Source: Methylicorpusculum sp. (GTDB lineage: Bacteria; Pseudomonadota; Gammaproteobacteria; Methylococcales; Methylomonadaceae). From it: a DNA stretch of 64,000 nucleotides. The notes under the pieces are model-generated. The model made no database searches. It worked only from the letters and a program-made list of their open reading frames with translations, and was not told where the DNA came from. The stretch spans positions 24,366 to 88,365 of the forward strand of contig NZ_JAUSBX010000038.1 of the NCBI RefSeq assembly GCF_030651835.1. Direction: 5' to 3'. Each line of letters opens with the position of its first letter. Position 1 is the first letter of the stretch. Of the stretch, positions 51,386 to 61,745 are shown one piece after another. A program made the translations under genes and the position numbers.

Positions 51386-52975
51386 TCAGTGATTAAAATT
51401 CACCACAATCACGCTGACGTTATCTCGAGCACCCCGTTCCAAAGTAAGGTCCATTAATGCGCTCACACTATCCTTTAAGTTGTGAGTCAGGAGTATAGAC
51501 TCAATCTCTTCCCTGCTGAGCTCTTTATCCAATCCATCACTGCTCAATAAAAACGTATCGCCGGGCAAGACATCCGTTACTTCGCAGTCGAGGTCCAACT
51601 CATCATCTGCACCTACAGCTCGAGTAATAATATTAGACTGTTTGACACCCCAGCCTGACAATGAAACCGAACCCGGCGCTAAGTCATCATCGTTGTAACA
51701 ATGATCTCGAGTCAGTTGCACCAGTTTGCTATTTCTTAACCGGTACAAGCGGCTATCACCGGCCCATAGATAAGCACAGCGATTTAAATCACCAATCAAA
51801 ACCAGAACGGTACTGCCGACAATCCGATCTTGATAATGACTATCCGCATAGTCACGTAACGCACCATTCACCTTTAACAGGCTGCTACGAACACTTTCCA
51901 CATAAGCTTCCAAAGAGGTTTCTGGTGGAATGTCTTGCAAGGTATTGACGATCATTTGACTTGCCACATCGCCAGCCGTATGACCGCCCATGCCGTCAGC
52001 AACCACCCACAACCGTGCGTCAGGCCGGTCAAGTATGGCGTCTTCGTTAAACTTTCGTCGTTTACCGATATCGGTGATCGCCCATGACGCCCAACCCGAA
52101 CAAAGGATTGCCGGCGACTCGTTGTTGTGCAGGAACCGGGGCACCGTATCCTGTTCCGATTCGGAGACGTCCTGGTTTGAACCCATTTGCAAGAGTTCAT
52201 TGCCTGGCAATCGAACTGATTTATCCTGATTCGACTGAATAACCTTTTTTTGAATATTCCATCCACGCTCACCAACTATCCCGGTCAACAAACCTGAAAA
52301 CGCAGAAAGAGGAGGCATTCCCTCGCACACCAGCAATGCAGAAGTCTGTTCGTCAGAACCAAGAGTACTCCATAAACTATAGCCCCGCATGGACTGATCC
52401 AATAGCACTTCACTCAGGCCGGTAAAGGCTTCAGACATTTGGTCTGGATGGTCCAGTGTCAAATAAAACGCATTTTTTCCCGATTGATGCTGGGTCTCTT
52501 GAAGTGCGCCAGTTTGAATAGCTTTGACTTCCGGAACGGCAGGAAGGTTTTGAACAAGGCGATCGAACTCCTCTGTATCCAGGCTGTCCTCCAGACCGCT
52601 GAGTGCAGCAGCTTCCAGATGCTCAAACCAACCGGCCGATGAACAGAACAAGTCAGGTAAATAACCTTCCTTCATTATTTTGGCTGCAACCGTCAGTGGA
52701 AAATAACGTCCGACCTTATCAACGCTGGGCATCAAAATGCCTGCCCAAGCCGATGGGCCGCAAACACCTTGACTCAATACGAATCGCCAAATGGGGCTGC
52801 TGATATAGCTATTTAACCAGTTATCACCCAACTCCTCCCGGCTGGCAGATATTGAACTTTGAAGCCAATGGTCCCAAGGATTCAAAAAGTCACGTGGTAA
52901 ACGGCGCGAAATAAAATCACCCAACATGGGCAGTTTGCCGTAGAAACCGGGTTCCAATTGCATAACGGTCATCAC
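51386..52975 (-). CDS. TagF-PppA fusion (TagF domain plus PP2C-type Ser/Thr phosphatase)
   Basis: N-terminal PGFYGKLPMLGDFISRRLPRDFLNPWDHWLQ (TagF); C-terminal PP2C motifs VVADGMGGHTAGDVAS, WAGDSRLYRLR, LSSDGLDKEL, GARDNVSVIVV. Confidence 0.95.
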   Translation of the reverse strand: MMTVMQLEPGFYGKLPMLGDFISRRLPRDFLNPWDHWLQSSISASREELGDNWLNSYISSPIWRFVLSQGVCGPSAWAGILMPSVDKVGRYFPLTVAAKIMKEGYLPDLFCSSAGWFEHLEAAALSGLEDSLDTEEFDRLVQNLPAVPEVKAIQTGALQETQHQSGKNAFYLTLDHPDQMSEAFTGLSEVLLDQSMRGYSLWSTLGSDEQTSALLVCEGMPPLSAFSGLLTGIVGERGWNIQKKVIQSNQDKSVRLPGNELLQMGSNQDVSESEQDTVPRFLHNNESPAILCSGWASWAITDIGKRRKFNEDAILDRPDARLWVVADGMGGHTAGDVASQMIVNTLQDIPPETSLEAYVESVRSSLLKVNGALRDYADSHYQDRIVGSTVLVLIGDLNRCAYLWAGDSRLYRLRNSKLVQLTRDHCYNDDDLAPGSVSLSGWGVKQSNIITRAVGADDELDLDCEVTDVLPGDTFLLSSDGLDKELSREEIESILLTHNLKDSVSALMDLTLERGARDNVSVIVVNFNH

Positions 52976-55900
52976 AGACTTAGCGGAAATTGAAAGTTTT
53001 GCAATTCTCTCAGTGCAAAAGGATTATCGACACTGGTTGCGCTTAATTCATAACCGGCTTGCAGTCCATCAATATCAAAGGTTAGTAAAAATTTATCCTG
53101 GGCAGTAATTTGTATACCGGCTTTATCGAGCACTCTAAACCAGGCCCAAGGCCCCTCCTCTGCCCGGCTGACTTGCTTGCCGTCCAATGTGTCAAAACCG
53201 AATCGCACCAAACCGCTTCCGTCTGTTCCGGGCCACTGTAACTGAGTGCTTCGAGTCGGTCCGTGTCGGTAATCCGATTGCTGGCCTTCCAGGTTCAGCC
53301 AAAATCTGGACGCACTGGCATCTAGCGAAACCGGTTTGAGATTAAACTTGACCAAAGGCATCTGACTTCCACCTTGAAAGAAAACCTCGCGAATCTTATC
53401 GGCATATTGGAACTGAATCAGAACGCCCGGCGCTATGCCGATCGATTGATTATTTTGAGCAATCAACTTCCAGGTTCTGCCACTTGTGTCAACAAAAGCC
53501 TTGAGATGGGTATTGAAAAACTGATCCAGAATACCGTTCGGTGCAAAAAAACGGCTAAAGTCTTGCAATGCCGTATCGCGGCTGCTGCGTTTGGAGAAAG
53601 GGTAACGGCCTTCCAGACCCGATTTATAAAGCGGCAACACTTCGCTCTGCCAAAGCTTATTGAGCTGAGCCTTGCTGGAGCCCATGATTATGTTCAGATT
53701 ACCGCTGGATAGGGTTTGAGTCATACTTTTTAGCGGCTCAGGCAGCCTGGCCGATTCCATCTTCATACGCGTCATCACATCACCGCCTCCGCCTCCTTCG
53801 CTACGTTGCGCGGCAATCTTGATTGCGGCCCCACCGCTATCGGAGGTACTTCCCAAATCGATCATAAAGCCATACAACTGACCGAGCAAATTGATGGTCT
53901 GATCCAACGGCGCGCCAGCTCCGCCGACGTTTCTGACTAAGGAGGTCAAAGGTTGAAAATACTTTTCAACGACAGTTCCCGGCGGTTCTGCGGGGAGATT
54001 ACCAGCGTCTTCTGATTTAACGGTTTTCAACAGCTTTTGAGTCCGTGCATCCACTGCCTGTTCCACGCCCTCTTTGGCTGCAGTCAAGGCATCCAATGGA
54101 CTGGGTGGTTTGCGAGTCAGTGACGTTTCATTATCCAGCGCCAACAGCAGCAGACGAATAGGTGAATCGGGTGCAGACGCAAATTCAAGCACTTCTATCG
54201 ATTGCTGGATAGAGCTGATATTGCTGATTTTTATATTCTGCAGAAGATCATTCCAGTATTGAATAAAGTCTTTATCATAATACCCCTGAACATCCTGCTG
54301 AAGACGTTCCGGATCCGGCGCACTAACTTTGGCGGCTTCACCCAAGACCCAGTTCTGATCGACAGTTTCCTTGGCGAGCTGCTGGTTTTGTTTTAAAAAA
54401 ACCTGATAGAAACCGTCATGTGTAAATAAATAAGGAATGATCTGTTGTTCCAGACGGCCGTTTGCCAACGTAAACACCCGCGTGGCATTAGGACCCAAGG
54501 CATCAAGCACCTTGTAATCACGGCTCTTATCCTGCAAAGCCTCACTTTTGATGCGTAAATAGACTTGTTGAGCAACCGGTACTCTATTTAGAATTTGTCG
54601 GGTTGAGGCGACCAGGCGCGGGTCAAGCTCCTGAGGCTCAATTTTCAATTTAAGCAGATTATCGAGATGTTCAAGCAACTTCACTTGAACATCATCGGAA
54701 TAGTTTTTTTCCCAATCGACAGCAATCCAGGGTCGCACCAATCTGGAATCCAGTCTCTCCGGCTCGCCCAGCATCAGATAAATTTTCAACAGCTCATACA
54801 ATATATCCGGACTTTTGGCTTCCTCGCCGGTAATCCGTTGTTCAAGGCGCTCTTTTATCAAGGGTAAAAATTGCTTGAGCAACACTTGTTCGTAAGTTTC
54901 GTTGATAACCGGTTGCAGCTTGCTGCCCTGGTAAAGACCGAAGCGCATGGACCAAGGCGTAACTTCCGGGTAAACCTGAGCAATCTGCTGCATCGCATTC
55001 ATCCGCTGCAATAAGGCAGAAAAATCGGTTTGGATAGGATAACTGGCCGCGGTCTTGTCAAATTGTTGAATTTTATCATCCAGATCGGTCAGCGCCGATT
55101 GGTTGCGCGTGTAACTGGTCGTCCACAAAGCGGCCATTATCAGCGTCAGAGCCAAGGCCGAACCATAAGCGGCGTGTCGCAATAGAGCCTGATAGCGTTC
55201 GACCCGTTGATTTAAGCCGACAATCAGCGCTTCTTCAAAAATCACTTCTTTCAGTAGGCGGGTAATAAAATAACTTTTACCTTTTCCGCTAAACATCGGC
55301 ACCGAAACACGATCCAGCTTGAAAGTGCTTGCCAATATACCCATCAACCGATCAATTGGCGTGCCTTCCTGCGTGCCGCTGGTTAAATAGACGCCCCGGA
55401 GAAAAGGCGCTTGCTGGTAACGGTTGGCGCCATAACATTCTTTCAAAAATTCAAACAGGTTGCCTTTTAACAAGGCCATGCGTTGCGGGAAACCGAAAAT
55501 AAGATGCCGTCTTTGCAGATCCCGTTCTTGCTGAAGTCTTTTCGGAAGCCGTTCATTCAGACGATTCAACAAGGCATCTAAATCATCGCCCACTCTGGAA
55601 ATGACGTCGGACGGATTAGTCTGATCTTCCTCGGGAAAAGTAACGCCCCACACTTGAGCTCTTTCTTCCTTACCCAAGTCGGCAAAAAAATCATTGAATC
55701 CTGCAACCAAATCGCATTTGGTAAACAACATATAAATCGGAAAACGGATACCGAAGTGTTCGTGTAACTCCTGGATTCTTTGTCTGATCGCTTGTGCATG
55801 CTGCAAGCGTTCCTCTTCGGTTTGCTTGATCAAATCCGACAAGCTCATCGTAATCAAAACACCATTGACAGGGCGGCGGGGACGGTGTTTTTTGAGCAAA

Positions 55901-56538
55901 TTCAAAAAACCCAGCCAAGCGGCCTTATCGACCGCTTCATGGCTGTCCTGGGTCGTATAACGTCCGGCGGTATCCAGCATGACGGCCTGATCGGTAAACC
56001 ACCAATCACAGTTACGCGTGCCGCCAACGCCCCGGATTGCATTTTTACCGAATTTATCCGCCAGAGGAAATTCAAGACCCGAATTAATCAATGCGGTGGT
56101 TTTACCTGAACCGGGAGGACCGATAATGATGTACCAGGGCAACTCGTATAAATACTGGCGGCCCTGGCCTGTTTTGGTTTTAATCTGTTTTAGGGTGTTC
56201 AGTGCCTCATCAAAATTCTGGCTGATAACGCCGATTTCCTCCTTTGATTCGGTTTCGGTTTGATCAGTAACCGCATCCGCCGGTAATCCTGATCCGGCCA
56301 GTTCATTGACCATTTTGTTATTGGCACGGTTGGCTTTAATCTGAATTCTTGAATTATTCAGCCCCCAAACCACAAACACAATTAACAGCGCGATGAGTCT
56401 GGACACTTCCGATTCCAGCGGCGTATGACCCGCTATCGCAATCAGCGGCCCAAAAAACCAGAGTAAAAGTGCAATCGCAATGATGCCTAATAATTGAATA
56501 ACCCATTGTTTCTTGAAGAAATCGATGATTTTTTTCAC
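52972..56538 (-). CDS. tssM: T6SS membrane complex protein TssM (IcmF family)
   Basis: N-terminal TMs, Walker A GPPGSGKTTALINSG, VMLDTAGRYTTQDS, long periplasmic part. Confidence 0.97.
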   Translation of the reverse strand: MKKIIDFFKKQWVIQLLGIIAIALLLWFFGPLIAIAGHTPLESEVSRLIALLIVFVVWGLNNSRIQIKANRANNKMVNELAGSGLPADAVTDQTETESKEEIGVISQNFDEALNTLKQIKTKTGQGRQYLYELPWYIIIGPPGSGKTTALINSGLEFPLADKFGKNAIRGVGGTRNCDWWFTDQAVMLDTAGRYTTQDSHEAVDKAAWLGFLNLLKKHRPRRPVNGVLITMSLSDLIKQTEEERLQHAQAIRQRIQELHEHFGIRFPIYMLFTKCDLVAGFNDFFADLGKEERAQVWGVTFPEEDQTNPSDVISRVGDDLDALLNRLNERLPKRLQQERDLQRRHLIFGFPQRMALLKGNLFEFLKECYGANRYQQAPFLRGVYLTSGTQEGTPIDRLMGILASTFKLDRVSVPMFSGKGKSYFITRLLKEVIFEEALIVGLNQRVERYQALLRHAAYGSALALTLIMAALWTTSYTRNQSALTDLDDKIQQFDKTAASYPIQTDFSALLQRMNAMQQIAQVYPEVTPWSMRFGLYQGSKLQPVINETYEQVLLKQFLPLIKERLEQRITGEEAKSPDILYELLKIYLMLGEPERLDSRLVRPWIAVDWEKNYSDDVQVKLLEHLDNLLKLKIEPQELDPRLVASTRQILNRVPVAQQVYLRIKSEALQDKSRDYKVLDALGPNATRVFTLANGRLEQQIIPYLFTHDGFYQVFLKQNQQLAKETVDQNWVLGEAAKVSAPDPERLQQDVQGYYDKDFIQYWNDLLQNIKISNISSIQQSIEVLEFASAPDSPIRLLLLALDNETSLTRKPPSPLDALTAAKEGVEQAVDARTQKLLKTVKSEDAGNLPAEPPGTVVEKYFQPLTSLVRNVGGAGAPLDQTINLLGQLYGFMIDLGSTSDSGGAAIKIAAQRSEGGGGGDVMTRMKMESARLPEPLKSMTQTLSSGNLNIIMGSSKAQLNKLWQSEVLPLYKSGLEGRYPFSKRSSRDTALQDFSRFFAPNGILDQFFNTHLKAFVDTSGRTWKLIAQNNQSIGIAPGVLIQFQYADKIREVFFQGGSQMPLVKFNLKPVSLDASASRFWLNLEGQQSDYRHGPTRSTQLQWPGTDGSGLVRFGFDTLDGKQVSRAEEGPWAWFRVLDKAGIQITAQDKFLLTFDIDGLQAGYELSATSVDNPFALRELQNFQFPLSL

Positions 56539-56555
56539 GCTTATCCCTTATATCC

Positions 56556-57938
56556 TCAAAAAATAATATCAACCCGCCGGTTCATGGCTTTGTGTTCGGC
56601 GCTGTCATTCGGAACCAAAGGCTGGGTTTCCGCCCGGCCTTCTGATGTAATGGTCGCGTTTATGCCTGCGTTGCCGCTTAATACCTTGGCAACCGATTGA
56701 GCTCGCGCTTGCGATAAATCCCAATTCGATGGAAATCGTGCCGAAAAAATCGGATCGCTGTCGGTATGCCCGACGATCAGGATATTATCGGTAACTTTAC
56801 TGAGCGCCTTACCGATTTTGTCCAGTAAAGGCAAATACCGAGTGGTTATGTTATCGCTGCCCGAGCCGAAAAATCCCTTGCCCATAATTCGCAGTATGAG
56901 TTTTCCGTTTTTTCTATCCAGGGCAATTTCACCTCGCGCTATCTCAGGTGCAAGAAACGTATTGATATCGTCATACAGTGAATAAGCCGGTTCTTCTGAC
57001 GCTTGCGGCTCGGGTGCCGGGGAAGTGACCGGCGCTGTAACACTTGCCTGAAAGGTTAAACCGTCTTTGATGTTATAAAGCTTTGCCAGCAAGGGACTGG
57101 AAGCGGCATTGATCAGGTAAAGAAACCCCAAAAAAACCAGCATCAGCGTCACACCGACCACTGAACCAATCACCCATAACGGGACCAAACGGCTTAATGC
57201 ATTGCGTTTGTCTTTGATCCCCTGCCAACTGATCGATAATTCGTGTTCGTAATCACCGCGTTGTCTTTGAATGATTTGGTAAAGATTTTCCCTAACCTCT
57301 TCAAGACGGGTCATTCCGTGTTCTTGTACCCGGTACTTACCTTCAAAGCCAAGACACAGGCAGAAATACAATAACTCCAGCAAATGCAAATGCGTGCCGG
57401 GTTGTTGCATAATATTTTTTAATATTTGAAAAAACTTCTCGCCGCCCCACGCCTCTTTATGAAAGGTGATTAACAGACTTTGCGTGCTCCAAAGACTGTT
57501 ATTACCCCACGGCGTATTCAGCACGGTCTCATCCAGTAATGTACACAAACAGTAGCGAGCCGCCTGGACTTGATCGGCCGGAACACCGCGCTGTAGCGAA
57601 GTGGTTTCAAAACGTTTTACTTCATTGATAATGCTGGTTCTGAGCCCGGCTATATCAGGATGTGATGACGTGTTGCGTAATTGTGCAACCAGAGACAGCA
57701 AGGACAACGCACATTGGGTGAGCGGATTGGCGTCCGAATGGCCTAACTGTTCGTGCAGCCCTTCAGGAAGTGCAACAGGCTCAGAGGCTCTAACATCAAT
57801 CGGTTTCGGACTGACCGGTTCTTGCAGTTTCGGTTTTCGGCCGCCCGGGTTAGGCCGGAGTATGGTTTTGTCATCGTCGATGTAATTTCCGAAGGGATCG
57901 TCTTGATTCACTGTCATTACCCGTTTTTGATTGCCCAA
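56556..57938 (-). CDS. tssL: T6SS TssL (DotU) with C-terminal OmpA-like peptidoglycan-binding domain
   Basis: DotU-like cytoplasmic domain, TM, then OmpA motifs (NILIVGHTDSDPIFSARFPSNWDLSQARAQSVAKVL, NRRVDIIF); likely start at ATG 57917. Confidence 0.96.
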   Translation of the reverse strand: MGNQKRVMTVNQDDPFGNYIDDDKTILRPNPGGRKPKLQEPVSPKPIDVRASEPVALPEGLHEQLGHSDANPLTQCALSLLSLVAQLRNTSSHPDIAGLRTSIINEVKRFETTSLQRGVPADQVQAARYCLCTLLDETVLNTPWGNNSLWSTQSLLITFHKEAWGGEKFFQILKNIMQQPGTHLHLLELLYFCLCLGFEGKYRVQEHGMTRLEEVRENLYQIIQRQRGDYEHELSISWQGIKDKRNALSRLVPLWVIGSVVGVTLMLVFLGFLYLINAASSPLLAKLYNIKDGLTFQASVTAPVTSPAPEPQASEEPAYSLYDDINTFLAPEIARGEIALDRKNGKLILRIMGKGFFGSGSDNITTRYLPLLDKIGKALSKVTDNILIVGHTDSDPIFSARFPSNWDLSQARAQSVAKVLSGNAGINATITSEGRAETQPLVPNDSAEHKAMNRRVDIIF

Positions 57939-59266
57939 AACTCTAGTTCAAGGCCCGGAAAATCTCCGGCAATATGAATGGCAAAACCGCCGGACTGATA
58001 CATCTGCTTCCACAGCTCGCCTTGTTTGTTCAGTTCGAAATAGGCAAATCCGGCATGATAAGGGATTTGTCTTGGTGCGACGGGTAAAGGGTGGATAGTA
58101 ATACCCGGCAGCGCAGATCGAACCAATTGTTGAATTTGCTCAACCGGTCCGATTTTGACTTGCGTCGGAAATCCGCTGCGCAATTGCTCTTTTGTGATTT
58201 GAGCATTGACCGCCAGCACAAAAACAGCGTCTTTCAATAAATGAGGATCGGGCACTTTGGCCCCGCGAATTCCGTATTTTGGTGGTGTCAGCGGAATAGG
58301 TATTGCATTTTGCTCCAAAACCGAACTTAGCAGATCGCGCAATTCGCTCATGACCCGGGAAAAAGTGAGCTGTAAATCATCGTGCTGATAGGGAGGAAAA
58401 CTTACCGGCCGCTTATTCGGCTTACAAAAGGTAGACAATTCGCCAGCAAGTTGCACGGCAAGCCGGTAAAAACTTTCGGGATGAAAGGCCGGTATGTTCT
58501 GAAGATGTTCAAACAAAGGCTCAACACGATTCACCATTTGCAAGAGCATAAAATCAGCAATTTCGGCCACGCCGCCCCTTCCCGCCTCGGTTGCTCTGCC
58601 CCCCAAGGCTTCGCCCCGGGTATGCAGTAAACCGGACAACTCCTTGATGAAGCTTTTTAATATCGGTAGCGCATTACAATCAACCGATGGCGGTATGAAT
58701 TGTTCATCAAGGATCACATTTTTATCTATCCTCGATTCGATGATGCGGGCAACCCCCAAACAGAGATGGCCGGCGCGTTCCTGTGTTTCAAGCATCAACG
58801 TAGTATGGAGTTTGCCGACTGTAACCGGCGAAGTGACATTAGTGCCGGTGTTATGGTCTCTGACATCGTATTCAACAGCGTGATAGCGCGCCAGTTTGTT
58901 ACGGACCTGATCGGTATCCACTTCAACGTTTCCGGGCTGACGGGTCGGCAACGACAGATAAATAATCGTATTTTGAGTATCGACGGAAATATCAACCGGC
59001 AAAGGAAGATCGTCGTCTTCAGGCAAATTGAACGGGGTTCCATCAGGAAAAACTCCGCTACATTCGGTTAATGAAAACTTCCCCATTGCCAACAGACGCG
59101 GGTCTATCCTGATTTTTTTAAAACCCCAGTCATAGGGGTTAAAACCTCCACACCGCTCCCGGATCAACGTTTCAATATAACGATCATGCTGCTGAAAATG
59201 TTGCGGGCGAAGAAACATACCCTCCGACCAGACAGTCCTGTTGTTTTCTGCCATGTTAACTAACAC
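57917..59266 (-). CDS. tssK: T6SS baseplate protein TssK
   Basis: VWSEGMFLRPQHFQQHDRYIETLIRER...NPYDWGFKKIRID; likely start at MAENN (about 59254). Confidence 0.97.
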   Translation of the reverse strand: MLVNMAENNRTVWSEGMFLRPQHFQQHDRYIETLIRERCGGFNPYDWGFKKIRIDPRLLAMGKFSLTECSGVFPDGTPFNLPEDDDLPLPVDISVDTQNTIIYLSLPTRQPGNVEVDTDQVRNKLARYHAVEYDVRDHNTGTNVTSPVTVGKLHTTLMLETQERAGHLCLGVARIIESRIDKNVILDEQFIPPSVDCNALPILKSFIKELSGLLHTRGEALGGRATEAGRGGVAEIADFMLLQMVNRVEPLFEHLQNIPAFHPESFYRLAVQLAGELSTFCKPNKRPVSFPPYQHDDLQLTFSRVMSELRDLLSSVLEQNAIPIPLTPPKYGIRGAKVPDPHLLKDAVFVLAVNAQITKEQLRSGFPTQVKIGPVEQIQQLVRSALPGITIHPLPVAPRQIPYHAGFAYFELNKQGELWKQMYQSGGFAIHIAGDFPGLELEFWAIKNG

Positions 59267-59361
59267 CTCCTCGTCACTGTCATTAATGTGCGTTCAAACA
59301 GCTCCGCATTGCGGATGCTCTGAATTATCAAATTCCAGCCTTCAGCATAGACTAAAAGTTT

Positions 59362-60861
59362 TTATTTTTTTCTCGCCGCAGTCAGTGCGCTCATTTGAGC
59401 TTCATAAGCTTCAACGAACGCGTCACCGAAAAAGTTTTCTATGGCCTCTTCTGCGGCAACACCGTAAGACTCCTGGTATTTGTCCCAACACTTGGCTTTC
59501 TTTTGTAAAACGATGCCTTGCTCAAATTGTTTTTCTATCGTCTTTGGATCAAATTTTTTTAATAATTCATTCAAAGAGGCCTGGATGCCTGCCTGCATAG
59601 CCAATTGATGATTCATGATGTCGTCGAAGCCCTGCTCAATGGCTTCGACTGATCCTAAAAAGCCGCCTTCCCTGTTTTGAATCAATTGCTTGAGCACATC
59701 ATCCGTTGTCACTGCAAATTTCAACGGATTATTATTGGCTGCTCTGATGACAGTCATATTGACGCGAAACAGGCTTTTAAATTTTGCCCGGCTTCTTAAT
59801 ACAGCGACAGTTCCATCGACCATTTTTCTGAACATCCGGCCGATTCGGTTAAAAGTAACTTCAGCCGGTTCGGCGCTTTTTATGCTTTGATCCAGTTGCG
59901 CACCGGACAAAAAAGCATCGAACAATGCATCTGAAGTCTGAGTTTGTTCCTGAACGGGCGGCTTGAGTGTTTCCAACCGTTCGGGTTTGGCTTGAATTTC
60001 CGGCGTTTCAACAATATCCAGCAAACTGCCGGGAACTTCGGGTTCCGGAGCAACAAAAACAGGTATGGGTTGCTGCTGTTCATCTAAATGCTCAGCCTCT
60101 TTTGCGAGTTCAAGCGACTCTTCCTCGAAAGGATCTTTAAAATCAAACAAGGCATCCAAGGGTTGATGGCCTGGATCAGCCGGCTTTGAGGGCTCCCATG
60201 AAGGGGCGGATGCGTCTCCAAAAAGATCTTCAAAGCTTGAAATAACAGGCATGTCAACCGGTTCAGCGGGAGCTGACAAGATGTCGGGCGCCACAAAACT
60301 GTCAAACAGTGGTGAAGCGGAATTCGGCAAATGACTCTGAAATTCAACCTCTTTGAAGTTTTCACCTGAATTGATCAGGTCTGAATGCTCAACAGACGCA
60401 TCATCGCTATTTACCAATAAGCGGTTAGCAAATGGGTCATCAAGCAGCGGCGAAAACAAATCCGGTTCATGAACCGGAAGCTGTGCCGGTGTTTCCAAAA
60501 ATTCATTTAAAAATGGCGAATCAGCCTCTTTTGAGACCGCTGTAGCAGTAATGGCCACACTGATTTCATATTCCCCAACACGTAAATGAGTTCCGTTAAA
60601 CAACTGTTGAGTATCGTTTTGCAGCGGTGCGGTGTTCATGTCGAAATAGACGCCGCTGAGACTGGTGTCCGTCAGATAATAGGCACCGTGCTGAAAGGAA
60701 ATACGTGCATGATGCCTGGAAACAAATTTTTCAGGATCACTGAGGACTAAATCATTATCTTCCGATCGTCCGATGGACCCACCTCTTTCGTCCACCGTTA
60801 CGGTGACTGATTCAGCCAGAGGTTGTCCTTTATACGAGAGTAAGGTCAGCGATAAAGCCAT
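59362..60861 (-). CDS. tagH: FHA-domain T6SS protein TagH/Fha
   Basis: FHA motifs GSIGRSEDNDLVL...VSRHHARISF...LTDTSLSGVY; C-terminal TagH domain (FGDAFVEAYEAQMSAL). Confidence 0.93.
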   Translation of the reverse strand: MALSLTLLSYKGQPLAESVTVTVDERGGSIGRSEDNDLVLSDPEKFVSRHHARISFQHGAYYLTDTSLSGVYFDMNTAPLQNDTQQLFNGTHLRVGEYEISVAITATAVSKEADSPFLNEFLETPAQLPVHEPDLFSPLLDDPFANRLLVNSDDASVEHSDLINSGENFKEVEFQSHLPNSASPLFDSFVAPDILSAPAEPVDMPVISSFEDLFGDASAPSWEPSKPADPGHQPLDALFDFKDPFEEESLELAKEAEHLDEQQQPIPVFVAPEPEVPGSLLDIVETPEIQAKPERLETLKPPVQEQTQTSDALFDAFLSGAQLDQSIKSAEPAEVTFNRIGRMFRKMVDGTVAVLRSRAKFKSLFRVNMTVIRAANNNPLKFAVTTDDVLKQLIQNREGGFLGSVEAIEQGFDDIMNHQLAMQAGIQASLNELLKKFDPKTIEKQFEQGIVLQKKAKCWDKYQESYGVAAEEAIENFFGDAFVEAYEAQMSALTAARKK

Positions 60862-60949
60862 AACAATCGTCTCTTATTGAAAGCGTGATGATTAAGAAGC
60901 ATTGATTATATGTGCTTACTCACCTTTTGCCAGAAAAATATTATTATGA

Positions 60950-61116
60950 GGTTACTGCGACTTACCCGCTTGGAACAGATAGAAACTGTGCAAGACTATT
61001 TAAAAAAAGGCCAATCGATTTATGTGGAAGGAAAATTCAAAAGAGGCAATAGTAATATTAGGAGGGTTCGGATCATAATACCACTCAAATCGTGGCGGAA
61101 GAGCTATAAATCAATG
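60950..61116 (+). pseudogene. Frameshifted relic of a single-stranded DNA-binding protein gene
   Basis: ETVQDYLKKGQSIYVEGKFK in one frame, then NNTTQIVAEEL in another, matching consecutive SSB segments (QYLKKGSxVYVEGK ... RYTTEIVAxEM). Confidence 0.7.
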
Positions 61117-61279
61117 AATTGCAATCAACTGGGAACTCATGATACTGACTTGCGTATAAGAGTTATGCGTTTAAGATATGCGATATTAAATCCTGATTAG
61201 CAAGATGCTTCAGCTCAACCGCAGGATGAATTTGTCCTTTAGGCATTTGATAGAACATTCAGAACGTTAGTCCCACATC

Positions 61280-61470
61280 TGAGTAACTTCTCATTAGCCA
61301 TAGGCAGCCGCAGTCCGAATCACCTCGGATAAGGGTAGAATTTTGTTTTCGCTCAGCAGTCGATCCTGGAGATAATGCCAAAACGAAATGCCATGCTTTA
61401 GGCAGGTCTTTTTTCAGGCTGCGTATTCCGGTCCAAAGCTGCCACCTATTCCAGACGAACGCTGCCACTC
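61280..61470 (-). pseudogene. Probable transposase 3' relic
   Basis: Minus-strand frame reads KHGISFWHYLQDRLLSENKILPLSEVIRTAAAYG*, resembling IS transposase C-termini; no complete gene. Confidence 0.4.
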
Positions 61471-61745
61471 ATTCCATTTTAAAGCTGTCATTGAATTCCG
61501 ATTCCTGAAAGCGACCATTTGTCACCTAGTTCAATCGCCTCTGAGCTGACAGATATAATTTAATTTGGTGTGACAGGAAACGGCATATAAGCGGTCATTC
61601 CCGATGTAGGTGCGATTAGCTCATGTAATAGCACATTACGAATGTCGACATTCCTCTGATTACTCTATTGCTAATCGGAGCTACGCGGAAAATCTTCACT
61701 CGCTGACGCTCCGTTTCAACTATTTTCAGCGAATGACTTTCCCCA

